This document shows positions 15,201-22,244 of a DNA stretch of 28,932 nt, piece by piece. The translations under genes and the position numbers were made by a program. The notes under the pieces are model-generated. The model was not told where the DNA came from, made no database searches, and saw only the letters and a program-made list of their open reading frames with translations. Origin of the DNA: Limnohabitans sp. Its GTDB lineage: Bacteria; Pseudomonadota; Gammaproteobacteria; Burkholderiales; Burkholderiaceae_C. How positions within the stretch are numbered: the first letter of the stretch is position 1; the number at the start of each line of letters is the position of its first letter. The stretch covers positions 1 to 28,932 of the forward strand of contig SHXP01000003.1 in NCBI GenBank assembly GCA_009693225.1. Reading direction: 5' to 3'.

Positions 15201-16654
15201 TCAAAAAAATCATTCAAAACCTGTTCGGCAAATCAGACAAGTCCGCCTCCGCACGTTTTGGCAAGCGACGCGTGATCCCTGCCGCCATGCACGGCATTGA
15301 CCCGGATCTGGTCGACGAGCGCGCCTGGAACGTGGTGCGCACCTTGCAGGAACGCGGTTTTCAGGCCTATATCGTCGGCGGCGCAGTGCGCGACTTGCTG
15401 GTCGGTTTAAAGCCCAAAGATTTTGATGTGGCCACCGATGCCACGCCGGAAGAGGTCAAGGCCTGTTTCCGCCGTGCTTTCATCATCGGGCGGCGCTTTC
15501 GCATCGTGCACGTGGTGTACGGGCGCGGGCGTGACCATGAGGTGATCGAAGTCTCCACGTTCCGCGCGCATCTTGACAGCAACGAAACCGAGCAGGTCAG
15601 CGGCAACGAACGCACCAGCAAAAAGGCCTTGACCAACATAACGCATGCGGTCGACGCCAGCGGCCGCGTGCTGCGCGACAACGTCTGGGGTCCGCAGGAT
15701 GAAGACGCCACCCGGCGTGACTTCACCGTCAACGCCATGTACTACGACCCCAGCGTTGGCGAAGTCATCGATTACCACCACGGTTTTGAGGATGCGGCCA
15801 AGCGCGTCATCCGCATGATCGGCGAACCCGCTGCGCGTTACCGTGAAGATCCGGTGCGTATCATCCGCGCCGTTCGTTTTTCAGCCAAACTCAATGCGCT
15901 CGGGTTCAAGCTCGAGCCGCGCACCGCCAAGCCTTTGAAATCCATGATGGACTTGCTGGCCGATGTGCCGCAAAGCCGTTTGTTCGATGAAATGCTCAAG
16001 CTGCTGCAAACCGGTCATTCCATTGCCAGCATCGAGCAATTGAAACAACTCGGTCTGGCGCGCGGCATTTATCCGCTGCTGGATGTCGTGGTCGAGCGCT
16101 CCGGCACCCCGTTTGTGCAGGCGGCTTTGCAAGACACAGACCGGCGCGTCGGCGAAGGTAAACCCGTTGCACCGAGCTTTCTGCTGGCTTGCGTGCTGTG
16201 GGCCGATGTGCGCGAAGGCTGGCAGGCGCGCACCGGCCAAATGGCGGTGTTTCCGGCCTTGCAGGAAGCCATTGAAGAAGTGTTCAATGCGCGCATCGGC
16301 GACGTCTCCGGACGCGGCAAGCTCGCGGGCGATATGCGCGAAATATGGACCATGCAACCGAGGTTCGAGAAGCGCAGCGGCAGTGCGCCATTTGGTCTGG
16401 TCGAGCAGGCGCGCTTTCGCGCCGGCTTCGATTTCATGTGTTTGCGCGCCGAGGTCGGTGAAGTCGATGTAGAGCTGGCCGACTGGTGGGAAGACTTCAG
16501 CCTGGCAGACGACGACAGCCGTGTTGCCTTATTGCAAGCCGTCAAGCCTGCTGCGCGCGTTGTTCGTGCTGACGGTGAAACCAAAAAACGACCTCGCCGC
16601 CGCCGCAAACCTGCAGGTACCAAGCCTGATGCCGGTGGTAACCCGGACGCGTGA
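15197..16654 (+). CDS. pcnB: Poly(A) polymerase I
   Basis: This 485-residue class II nucleotidyltransferase adds A-tails to RNA 3' ends and so marks them for decay. The catalytic head shows YIVGGAVRDLL (G61, G62), DFDVATDAT with D75 and D77 as metal ligands, and RRDFTVNAMYYD near residue 170, then the ERMIGEPAARYREDPVRIIRAVRF neck region. PcnB rather than CCA transferase is supported by the length, the neck sequence and the basic tail (KKRPRRRRK). The frame opens at 15167, but the ATG at 15197 overlaps the phosphatase stop and gives the usual N-terminus. Its last 26 bases also encode the start of folK. Confidence 0.95.
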   Translation: MIKKIIQNLFGKSDKSASARFGKRRVIPAAMHGIDPDLVDERAWNVVRTLQERGFQAYIVGGAVRDLLVGLKPKDFDVATDATPEEVKACFRRAFIIGRRFRIVHVVYGRGRDHEVIEVSTFRAHLDSNETEQVSGNERTSKKALTNITHAVDASGRVLRDNVWGPQDEDATRRDFTVNAMYYDPSVGEVIDYHHGFEDAAKRVIRMIGEPAARYREDPVRIIRAVRFSAKLNALGFKLEPRTAKPLKSMMDLLADVPQSRLFDEMLKLLQTGHSIASIEQLKQLGLARGIYPLLDVVVERSGTPFVQAALQDTDRRVGEGKPVAPSFLLACVLWADVREGWQARTGQMAVFPALQEAIEEVFNARIGDVSGRGKLAGDMREIWTMQPRFEKRSGSAPFGLVEQARFRAGFDFMCLRAEVGEVDVELADWWEDFSLADDDSRVALLQAVKPAARVVRADGETKKRPRRRRKPAGTKPDAGGNPDA

Positions 16655-17114
16655 AACTGTCAGCGCCTACGTCGCTGCCGGTGCCAACCTGGGAGACGCA
16701 CATGCTGCGGTCTGCAGGGCTCTCCAAGATCTGGGCACATTGCCGCAGACTCATGTCGAGGCGGTTTCTTCTTTGTACCGCAGTGCCCCGTATCAGGCCC
16801 AGGGCCCGGTCTTCATTAACGCAGTGGCGCACATCCGTACCCGGTTGAACGCGCCCGATTTATTGATCGCTTTGCAAGCCATGGAATATCTTGCCGGGCG
16901 GGTGCGCAGCCATGTGAATGCGCCGCGTACCCTGGACCTGGATATTGTGTTTTATGGTGACGCCAGGGTTGACAGTCCAGGCTTGACGATTCCGCACCCG
17001 CGTTGGATGGAGCGGGCTTTTGTGTTGTTGCCCTTGCAGGAAGTGGCGCCCCATAAGGTCAACCCCGCCTTGTTGCACGCAGTGGAGAATCAGCAAATTG
17101 AGAAATGGCTTTAA
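16629..17114 (+). CDS. folK: 2-amino-4-hydroxy-6-hydroxymethyldihydropteridine pyrophosphokinase (HPPK)
   Basis: This protein of about 161 residues transfers pyrophosphate from ATP to the pterin alcohol in folate synthesis. Visible motifs are AYVAAGANLGD, SSLYRSAPYQAQGPVFINAVA, RTLDLDIVFYGD with its metal-binding aspartates, and IPHPRWMERAFVLLPLQEVAP. The frame extends upstream within pcnB, but the ATG at 16629 (or GTG at 16635) gives the family length. It overlaps the pcnB end by 26 bases, and pcnB-folK is a common pair. The operon ends here, facing two minus-strand genes across 74 bases. Confidence 0.94.
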   Translation: MPVVTRTRETVSAYVAAGANLGDAHAAVCRALQDLGTLPQTHVEAVSSLYRSAPYQAQGPVFINAVAHIRTRLNAPDLLIALQAMEYLAGRVRSHVNAPRTLDLDIVFYGDARVDSPGLTIPHPRWMERAFVLLPLQEVAPHKVNPALLHAVENQQIEKWL

Positions 17115-17188
17115 CTGACAGCCCGTGATCAATGTCTGGAAACAAGCAGGGATTGAACTGAGCCCGACTGCTCGCCCATGGCGGCGGC

Positions 17189-17635
17189 TTACTGGGATAG
17201 CTTTTGCGATTCCTCGATTTGCGATTCAAAGTAACGCTGAAAACCGTAAGCCAGGCTGGAGAGCAGGGCGGTGGTGCCCAGCATCAGCGCCAGCACCAGC
17301 GCGCCGATGGTCAGCCAGTTGGTGTTGCCGCTGCTCGATTCGATATCGGTTTGCGGGTTGTAGCTGTTGTTCCAACGGGCAACTGACATTAAACCCCAGT
17401 AAATCGTGTGCAAGGCACTGACAGCGACAGACAGGCCGATCAGCGGCACCAGCCACCAGCTCAAGGGGTCGTCCAGGCCGAAGGAATGGGCGCGTTCAAA
17501 ACCGTAAATACCCAGCAAACTCATGAACAACAATGCCCAGCCGACAGAGTCGCGCAGCCCGAACATGTAAAAGCGTGCCAGGCTGAAACAGCCGACAAGC
17601 AGACTTAACCAGCAGACCAGTGATTTGTTTTTCAT
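17189..17635 (-). CDS. TM2-domain-like inner-membrane protein
   Basis: This 148-residue protein has four likely hydrophobic segments. The N-terminal part (residues 1-60) reads like a TM2 domain, with LARFYMFGLRDSVGWALLF in place of the usual G-x-H-R-F-Y-x-G pattern, then a D-D-x-L-S-W turn. The C-terminal part has NTNWLTIGALVLALMLG and a charged end (SQIEESQKLSQ). Similar proteins are found in other Burkholderiales and have no known function. The frame opens at 17695, but the ATG at 17635 starts MKNKSLVCWLSLL, typical of the family. It lies 74 bases after the GNAT gene on the same strand. Confidence 0.72.
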   Translation of the reverse strand: MKNKSLVCWLSLLVGCFSLARFYMFGLRDSVGWALLFMSLLGIYGFERAHSFGLDDPLSWWLVPLIGLSVAVSALHTIYWGLMSVARWNNSYNPQTDIESSSGNTNWLTIGALVLALMLGTTALLSSLAYGFQRYFESQIEESQKLSQ

Positions 17636-17709
17636 GGCTCTGATTATCTGTCTGCCGCATGGCGATGCAGCGGACGGGCGGATTACCTCAGTCAAACGAT
17701 GACCCTGCG

Positions 17710-18243
17710 TCAGACCGGGTCGCTGCTGTCCCCCGGTCCCAGGGCCTTTTGCATAAGTACCGTATCCAGCCAGCGCCCGTGTTTCCAGCCGCTGGCTTTG
17801 AGCAAACCGGCATGACGAAAGCCCAGCCCGGCGTGCAGGGCGATGGAAGCTGCGTTGGCAGAGTCGCCAATGACCGCCAGCATTTGCCGCTTGCCTGCCT
17901 GCTCACATTGCCGGATCAAGGCCTCAAGCAAAGCGGTGCCCAGTGACTGTCCCGTGTGCTCAGGTTGGACATACACCGAGTCCTCGACCAGATAGCCAAA
18001 AGCGGGTCGCGGGCGGAACTGGCCGGCATAGGCAAAGCCCTGCACCTCGTCATTCAAGTCGGCAACCAGCCATGGCAAGCCGAGTTGCAACACGGCGCTG
18101 TGGCGTTGCTTCATGTCAGCCAGGCTTGGCGGTTCCAGCTCAAAGCTGCCGCTGCCATGCGTCACGTGGTGGGCGTAAATGGCTGTCACTGAAACCAAAT
18201 CGGCAGGCAGGCAGGGGCGGATCAGCGGTGTTTTTTTGCTCAT
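17710..18243 (-). CDS. GNAT family N-acetyltransferase (phosphinothricin acetyltransferase-like)
   Basis: This 177-residue protein has the GNAT fold: IRPCLPADLVSVTAIYAHHV with strand 1, GSFELEPPSLADM, a central FAYAGQFRPRPAF and EDSVYVQPEHTGQSLGTALLEALI, where Q/HTGQSLG stands in for the acetyl-CoA pyrophosphate loop R/Q-x-x-G-x-G/A. It ends with ALHAGLGFRHAGLLKASGWKHGRWLDTVLMQKAL. This is the phosphinothricin/methionine-sulfone acetyltransferase subgroup, which acetylates small amines and amino-acid analogues; the real substrate is unknown. Its start codon lies only 14 bases from the rpsP -10 box on the other strand. Confidence 0.88.
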   Translation of the reverse strand: MSKKTPLIRPCLPADLVSVTAIYAHHVTHGSGSFELEPPSLADMKQRHSAVLQLGLPWLVADLNDEVQGFAYAGQFRPRPAFGYLVEDSVYVQPEHTGQSLGTALLEALIRQCEQAGKRQMLAVIGDSANAASIALHAGLGFRHAGLLKASGWKHGRWLDTVLMQKALGPGDSSDPV

Positions 18244-18256
18244 GTCGGCGGCAGTC

Positions 18257-18274
18257 TATAATGGCAGGCTTTTC
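18257..18274 (+). promoter_or_regulatory. rpsP operon promoter, -10 and start block
   Basis: A perfect TATAAT at 18257-18262 is followed by GGCAGGCTTTTC, the same 18 bases as before rplS. A weak TTTTGC at 18234-18239 gives 17-base spacing. The GC-rich discriminator after the -10 box is typical of stringently controlled ribosomal promoters. Transcription would start near 18269. Confidence 0.65.
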
Positions 18275-18345
18275 AGCGAGCGCTGGCCGGGTGGTCAAGT
18301 CGCGTGTCTCATCGCTGAATCAAAGACTGCACCCAAGGATAAACC
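18269..18345 (+). promoter_or_regulatory. rpsP leader with closing helix (candidate)
   Basis: The expected leader can close on itself: TTCAGCGA (18272-18279) pairs with TCGCTGAA (18312-18319), an 8-bp helix starting about four bases from the inferred transcript start. Inside it, TGGCC (18284-18288) pairs with GGTCA (18293-18297). The Shine-Dalgarno AAGGA before the ATG at 18346 is outside the helix. Confidence 0.4.
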
Positions 18346-18597
18346 ATGGTCGTCATCCGACTTTCCCGAGGCGGCGCAAAAGCCCGTCCTTTTTTCAATA
18401 TCGTCGTCGCTGACAAGCGCGTTCGCCGTGATGGCCGTTTCATCGAGCGTATCGGGTTTTACAACCCTATCGCTGAAGGTGGCGAAGAAGCTCTGCGCAT
18501 TGCGCAAGACCGTCTGAGCTACTGGGTGGGTGTCGGTGCGCAAACATCGCCTACCGTCGATCGCCTGATCAAGCAGGCCGGCAAAAAAGCCGCCTGA
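18346..18597 (+). CDS. rpsP: 30S ribosomal protein S16
   Basis: This 83-residue basic protein begins MVVIRLSRGGAKARPFFNIVVADKR and has the FIERIGFYNP segment typical of S16, which binds 16S rRNA and helps shape the 30S body. Length is standard. It has AAGGA upstream of its ATG and heads the rpsP-rimM-trmD-rplS group; rimM starts 11 bases after its stop codon. Confidence 0.98.
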   Translation: MVVIRLSRGGAKARPFFNIVVADKRVRRDGRFIERIGFYNPIAEGGEEALRIAQDRLSYWVGVGAQTSPTVDRLIKQAGKKAA

Positions 18598-18608
18598 TCA
18601 CACATCCG

Positions 18609-19181
18609 ATGCTGCCTGCCTGGGAGCCTGCTGAATTACCAGCGGACGCTGTCGAAGTCGGGCGCATTCTGGATGCCTGGGGACTCAAAGGCTGGTTCAA
18701 GGTCTTGCCTCACAGCGCCTCACCTGAGGCGCTTTTTTCTTCCAAACGCTGGTTTTTGCAACCGAATGAACGCGGTGCCTCGCCCTTCAAAGGCACCGTG
18801 CTCATGCCTATTCGCGAGGCCAATGAGCACGGCGATGCGGTGGTCGCCTGTCCCGTCGAGACCATAGACCGTGATGTTGCCGAAAGCCTCAAGGGGGCGC
18901 GCATATTTGTGCCGCGTTCTTCTTTCCCGTCAACCAGAGAAGACGAGTTTTACTGGGTTGACCTGATCGGTCTGGCGGTGCTTAACCGCGAAGGCCTTGA
19001 ACTGGGGACCGTCAGAGAATTGATGTCCACCGGACCTCAGACCGTGCTGGTGCTGACCCAGGCCAATCCGGACGACCCCGCCAAACCCCTCGAGCGCATG
19101 ATCCCGTTTGTCAGCGCTTATGTGGACAAGGTTGACATGGCCAGTCGCAGCATCCTGGTCGATTGGCAGACGGACTACTGA
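18609..19181 (+). CDS. rimM: Ribosome maturation factor RimM
   Basis: This 190-residue protein assists late maturation of the 30S head, working with S19. The N-terminal RimM domain reads VEVGRILDAWGLKGWFKVLPHS. The C-terminal PRC-barrel domain begins near EFYWVDLIGLAVLNREG, with LGTVRELMSTGPQTVLVL and MIPFVSAYVDKVD. Length is normal. The gene sits between rpsP and trmD, with 10 bases to trmD. A weak start context (no clear Shine-Dalgarno sequence) fits the lower output expected of this gene relative to the ribosomal proteins around it. Confidence 0.96.
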   Translation: MLPAWEPAELPADAVEVGRILDAWGLKGWFKVLPHSASPEALFSSKRWFLQPNERGASPFKGTVLMPIREANEHGDAVVACPVETIDRDVAESLKGARIFVPRSSFPSTREDEFYWVDLIGLAVLNREGLELGTVRELMSTGPQTVLVLTQANPDDPAKPLERMIPFVSAYVDKVDMASRSILVDWQTDY

Positions 19182-19191
19182 TCACACAGCC

Positions 19192-19950
19192 ATGCGCATT
19201 GACGTCATCACGCTGTTTCCTGAAATGATTCAGGCTTTCATTGAGCAAGGCGTGACCCGCCACGCCTACGACAGCGGTCAGATCGTTTTGAAATGCTGGA
19301 ACCCGCGCGATTTCGCCGACGGCAATTACCGCCGTGTCGACGACCGGCCTTTCGGCGGCGGCCCCGGCATGGTCATGCTGGCTGAACCGCTGGCAGCCTG
19401 TCTTTCGGTGATACGCCGTGAACGCGAAGACGCCAGGCACACGGCGCCGCTGATTTATTTTTCCCCGGCCGGCGAGACACTGACCCAGACCATGGTCAGC
19501 GGATTTGCATCGTCTGCCGGCGGTGCGGTTTTGTTGTGCGGCCGTTACGAAGGTGTCGATCAGCGGTTTATCGATGCCTATGTGGACCGCCAGATCAGCC
19601 TAGGCGATTTTGTCTTGTCCGGCGGAGAGTTGCCGGCCATGGCCTGGCTGGACGCGGTGGCCCGCCTGCAAGTCGGGGTGTTGCACGACAGCGACAGCCA
19701 CGCCCAGGACAGTTTTTCTCCGGATTTGAGCGGTTTGCTTGACAGCCCGCATTACACCCGGCCCGAGGTCTGGCAGGCGTTGCCGGTGCCGGCGGCCCTG
19801 ATGTCGGGTCACCACGCACAGATCGCTGACTGGCGGCGCGAGCAAAGTCTGCGTCTGACCGCAGCTGATCGTCCGGATTTGATCGCCAAGGCCAGACAGG
19901 CAGGCTTGCTCAGCGCCAAAGACGAGCGGATATTGGCCGGCAAAGGCTGA
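19192..19950 (+). CDS. trmD: tRNA (guanine-N1-)-methyltransferase
   Basis: This 252-residue SPOUT enzyme methylates G37 of tRNAs with S-adenosylmethionine to prevent frameshifting. It begins MRIDVITLFPEMIQAF. The trefoil-knot core is visible as LLCGRYEGVDQRFIDAYVDRQISLGDFVLSGGELPAM, and DDRPFGGGPGMVM appears earlier. The frame opens at 19108 within rimM, but the ATG at 19192 is the conserved start. The rplS promoter lies just 15 bases beyond its stop codon. Confidence 0.97.
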   Translation: MRIDVITLFPEMIQAFIEQGVTRHAYDSGQIVLKCWNPRDFADGNYRRVDDRPFGGGPGMVMLAEPLAACLSVIRREREDARHTAPLIYFSPAGETLTQTMVSGFASSAGGAVLLCGRYEGVDQRFIDAYVDRQISLGDFVLSGGELPAMAWLDAVARLQVGVLHDSDSHAQDSFSPDLSGLLDSPHYTRPEVWQALPVPAALMSGHHAQIADWRREQSLRLTAADRPDLIAKARQAGLLSAKDERILAGKG

Positions 19951-19964
19951 TGACTGAGCGTGGT

Positions 19965-19982
19965 TATAATGGCAGGCTTTTC
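19965..19982 (+). promoter_or_regulatory. Internal rplS promoter, -10 and start block
   Basis: TATAAT at 19965-19970 followed by GGCAGGCTTTTC is an exact copy of the block before rpsP. No good -35 box is seen at 17 bases (AAAGGC). It lies in the trmD-rplS gap, with an inferred start near 19977, and would let L19 be made separately from RimM and TrmD. Confidence 0.6.
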
Positions 19983-20056
19983 GATCTTCTGGATGGCCGC
20001 CTGGTGTTTCAGCCTTTGTGCAATCACCGGCCTTTTGTGTAGCGCATCCAAGATCG
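19982..20056 (+). promoter_or_regulatory. Structured rplS leader RNA (candidate autoregulatory element)
   Basis: CGATCTT (19982-19988) pairs with AAGATCG (20050-20056), and GGATG (19991-19995) with CATCC (20045-20049), giving 12 pairs with a two-base bulge. Inside, GCC (19996-19998) and GGTG (20003-20006) pair with CACC (20025-20028) and GGC (20029-20031). The folded domain begins about five bases after the inferred start and ends just before the Shine-Dalgarno GAGGA (20061-20065). Confidence 0.5.
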
Positions 20057-20069
20057 TACAGAGGACCTC

Positions 20070-20462
20070 ATGAATCTCATCCAAATCCTGGAACAGGAAG
20101 AAATTGCCCGCATGGGCAAAAAAATCCCCGCATTCGCCCCCGGCGACACTGTGGTGGTCAGTGTGAACGTGGTTGAAGGCAGCCGCAAACGCGTGCAGGC
20201 CTTTGAAGGTGTGGTGATTGCCAAGCGCAACCGCGGCATCAACAGCAATTTCATCGTGCGCAAAATCTCCAGCGGCGAAGGCGTGGAGCGCACGTTCCAG
20301 ACTTACAGTCCGTTGATCGCAGCCATTGAAATCAAACGCCATGGCGATGTGCGTCGTGCCAAGCTGTACTACCTGCGTGACCGCAGCGGCAAATCTGCAC
20401 GTATCAAGGAAAAACTCACTGCCAAGGCCACCCCGGCTGCCAAAGCGGCAGCAGCTCAATAA
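20070..20462 (+). CDS. rplS: 50S ribosomal protein L19
   Basis: This 130-residue protein starts MNLIQILEQEEIARMGKKIPAFAPGDTVVV and has NVVEGSRKRVQAFEGVVIAKRNRGINSNFIVRKIS and GVERTFQTYSPLI, all typical of L19 at the 30S-50S interface. An Ala/Lys-rich C-terminal tail (AKATPAAKAAAAQ) is usual in betaproteobacteria. It is preceded by its own promoter-like block and a structured leader, and followed by a strong terminator. Confidence 0.98.
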   Translation: MNLIQILEQEEIARMGKKIPAFAPGDTVVVSVNVVEGSRKRVQAFEGVVIAKRNRGINSNFIVRKISSGEGVERTFQTYSPLIAAIEIKRHGDVRRAKLYYLRDRSGKSARIKEKLTAKATPAAKAAAAQ

Positions 20463-20482
20463 GACCCTTGATGATCCTGTGC

Positions 20483-20516
20483 AAAACCGCCCCGACGCAA
20501 GCTGCGGCGGTTTTTT
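20483..20516 (+). terminator. Rho-independent terminator after rplS
   Basis: AAAACCGCC (20483-20491) pairs with GGCGGTTTT (20506-20514), followed by a T-run to 20516. It ends the ribosomal operon 20 bases after rplS and only eight bases before the NUDIX start, so expression of the next gene must rely on readthrough or a promoter within rplS. Confidence 0.85.
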
Positions 20517-20523
20517 ATCGGCC

Positions 20524-21231
20524 ATGAGTTCCACCCCCACTTTTTCATTCATGCAGATTCCGAAGTTTTCACCGCACGAGGCCGAAGTGCTGGGTACAGA
20601 CGCACACCTGCCACAAGTTGCGGCTGATCGCTTAGGCCCTGCGGCCTTGCGCGAGCGCTTCGGTTCCAACCGCATAGCCGGTTTGCAGGCCGTGCATGAA
20701 CCGTCATGGACAGGCCATCCCCCCAAACCGGCATCGGTGCTGCTGGGCATCGTCATGCATCCCGAGCCCACCGTCTTGCTGACCGTGCGGACCGCGCATT
20801 TATCCTCACACTCCGGCCAGGTGGCTTTGCCTGGCGGGCGTCAGGATCTGCAGGATGCCGACGAAATAGCCACTGCTTTGCGCGAAGCCCGGGAGGAAGT
20901 GGGTTTGCAGCCGCAGTTTGTCACGGTCTTGGGTTGTCTGCCCTTGTATGTCACCGGCACCGGTTACAAGGTCACGCCGGTCGTGGGCTTGATCGATCCA
21001 GCGATGCAGCTGACGGCAAATCCGCACGAGGTGGCCGATGTGTTTGAGGTGCTGCTGGCCTTTTTGATGAACCCGGCTAACCATCGCCGCCACGCGATTG
21101 AATGGCAGGGTGTGCATCGTCAATGGATCTCTATGCCCTATGAGGTCAGTCAGCGTGAGCGGCTGATCTGGGGTGCGACAGCCGGCATATTGCGGCATTT
21201 GTATGACTTTTTACAAACCCCGTATTCCTAG
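20524..21231 (+). CDS. NUDIX hydrolase, probable CoA pyrophosphatase (NudL type)
   Basis: This protein of about 235 residues hydrolyses nucleoside diphosphate-linked compounds; the subgroup cleaves coenzyme A to phosphopantetheine and 3',5'-ADP. The UPF0035-type block LLTVRTAHLSSHSGQVALPGG runs straight into the NUDIX helix ALREAREEVGL with its metal-binding glutamates. The frame extends upstream inside rplS, but the ATG at 20524 is a sensible start; ATG 20551 is an alternative. There is no clear Shine-Dalgarno sequence. The CobD/CbiB-like gene begins 27 bases downstream. Confidence 0.9.
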   Translation: MSSTPTFSFMQIPKFSPHEAEVLGTDAHLPQVAADRLGPAALRERFGSNRIAGLQAVHEPSWTGHPPKPASVLLGIVMHPEPTVLLTVRTAHLSSHSGQVALPGGRQDLQDADEIATALREAREEVGLQPQFVTVLGCLPLYVTGTGYKVTPVVGLIDPAMQLTANPHEVADVFEVLLAFLMNPANHRRHAIEWQGVHRQWISMPYEVSQRERLIWGATAGILRHLYDFLQTPYS

Positions 21232-21258
21232 TCCGCGCAGAGCTTCTATCATCGGGGT

Positions 21259-22233
21259 ATGAGTTTCATTGCATTACTCTTTGCTCTTGTGCTTGAACAG
21301 GCCAGGCCGCTTGCCTCGGGTCACAGCCTGGAACGGGTGTTTACTCACTGGGCGGATTGGCTCAAAAAAAACCTCGATACCGGCGATGTGCGCCACGGCT
21401 GGACGACCTGGGGACTGGCTGTGGGCTTGCCTTGCCTCGGTGTGGTGGCGATTCACTGGTGGCTGGTTTGGTCCATCGGCTGGTTGTTCGCCATGTTGTT
21501 GAGTCTGGCGGTGGTCTACGTCACCCTGGGCTTCAGACGCTTCAGCCACCATTTCACAGGTATCCGTGACGCGCTGGCAAGCGGGGACGACAATCTTGCG
21601 AGGGAGCTGTTGCGCGAATGGCGTGGCAAGGCCGATGTGACATTGACGCGTCCAGAGGTGATCCGCCATGTGATCGAGTTTTCCGCCTTGGCTGCGCACC
21701 GGCATGTGTTCGGCGTGGTGGTCTGGTTTTCATTGCTAGCGGCCCTGGGGCTGGGACCGATGGGTGCCTTGTTGTTCCGCTTGTCCGCCGTGCTGTTCAA
21801 AGACTGGGGTGAACAGGCTGAGGCTGTGGAAGGCGATATCGATCATACCAGCGATGCCCTGCAATCCGTGGCTGCCCGTGCCTGGTACCTGGTGGACTGG
21901 CTGCCGGCGCGAATGACTGCCTTGTCGTTCGCGGTGGTCGGTAATTTCGAGGATGCGGTGGGCGCCTGGCGTCAGGAAGCCGGAAATTTTCCTCATCCCA
22001 ACGACGGTGTGGTGTTAGCCGCTACTGCGGGGGCCATCAATGTGCGGTTAGGAGGCGTCGGTTTGAGCCCTGCGTCTATGGATGTTACCGGTAATGACCC
22101 CATGATTCAGCCGACAGCGGGTCGAGAACCTCAATACACGCATTTGCGCAGCATGGTCGGGCTGGTCTGGCGCGCGGTGGTCATGTGGATGGTTTTGCTC
22201 GCTCTCATGACACTGGCCAGATTGCCGGGTTGA
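21259..22233 (+). CDS. CobD/CbiB-family membrane protein (function uncertain)
   Basis: This 324-residue protein has hydrophobic N-terminal and C-terminal segments around a polar middle and matches the CobD/CbiB family pattern: LFALVLEQARPL at the start, a GFRRFSHHFTGIRDALASGD segment, and SFAVVGNFEDAVGAWRQEAG. True CobD/CbiB enzymes attach aminopropanol to the cobalamin side chain, but no cobalamin gene is nearby. The gene sits between a CoA-NUDIX gene and rsgA, a position kept in Burkholderiales, where this branch is usually annotated only as CobD/CbiB family. Its resemblance to AmpE-type proteins is another possibility. Activity is unproven. Confidence 0.78.
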   Translation: MSFIALLFALVLEQARPLASGHSLERVFTHWADWLKKNLDTGDVRHGWTTWGLAVGLPCLGVVAIHWWLVWSIGWLFAMLLSLAVVYVTLGFRRFSHHFTGIRDALASGDDNLARELLREWRGKADVTLTRPEVIRHVIEFSALAAHRHVFGVVVWFSLLAALGLGPMGALLFRLSAVLFKDWGEQAEAVEGDIDHTSDALQSVAARAWYLVDWLPARMTALSFAVVGNFEDAVGAWRQEAGNFPHPNDGVVLAATAGAINVRLGGVGLSPASMDVTGNDPMIQPTAGREPQYTHLRSMVGLVWRAVVMWMVLLALMTLARLPG

Positions 22234-22244
22234 GGCGCTGTCTG

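Noticed and set aside
19905..19920. Another GGCAGGCTT copy inside trmD (and one near 12061 in purM)
   Set aside because: Neither copy is preceded by a -10-like hexamer, and both lie in coding sequence, so they are probably chance matches to the ribosomal promoter block.
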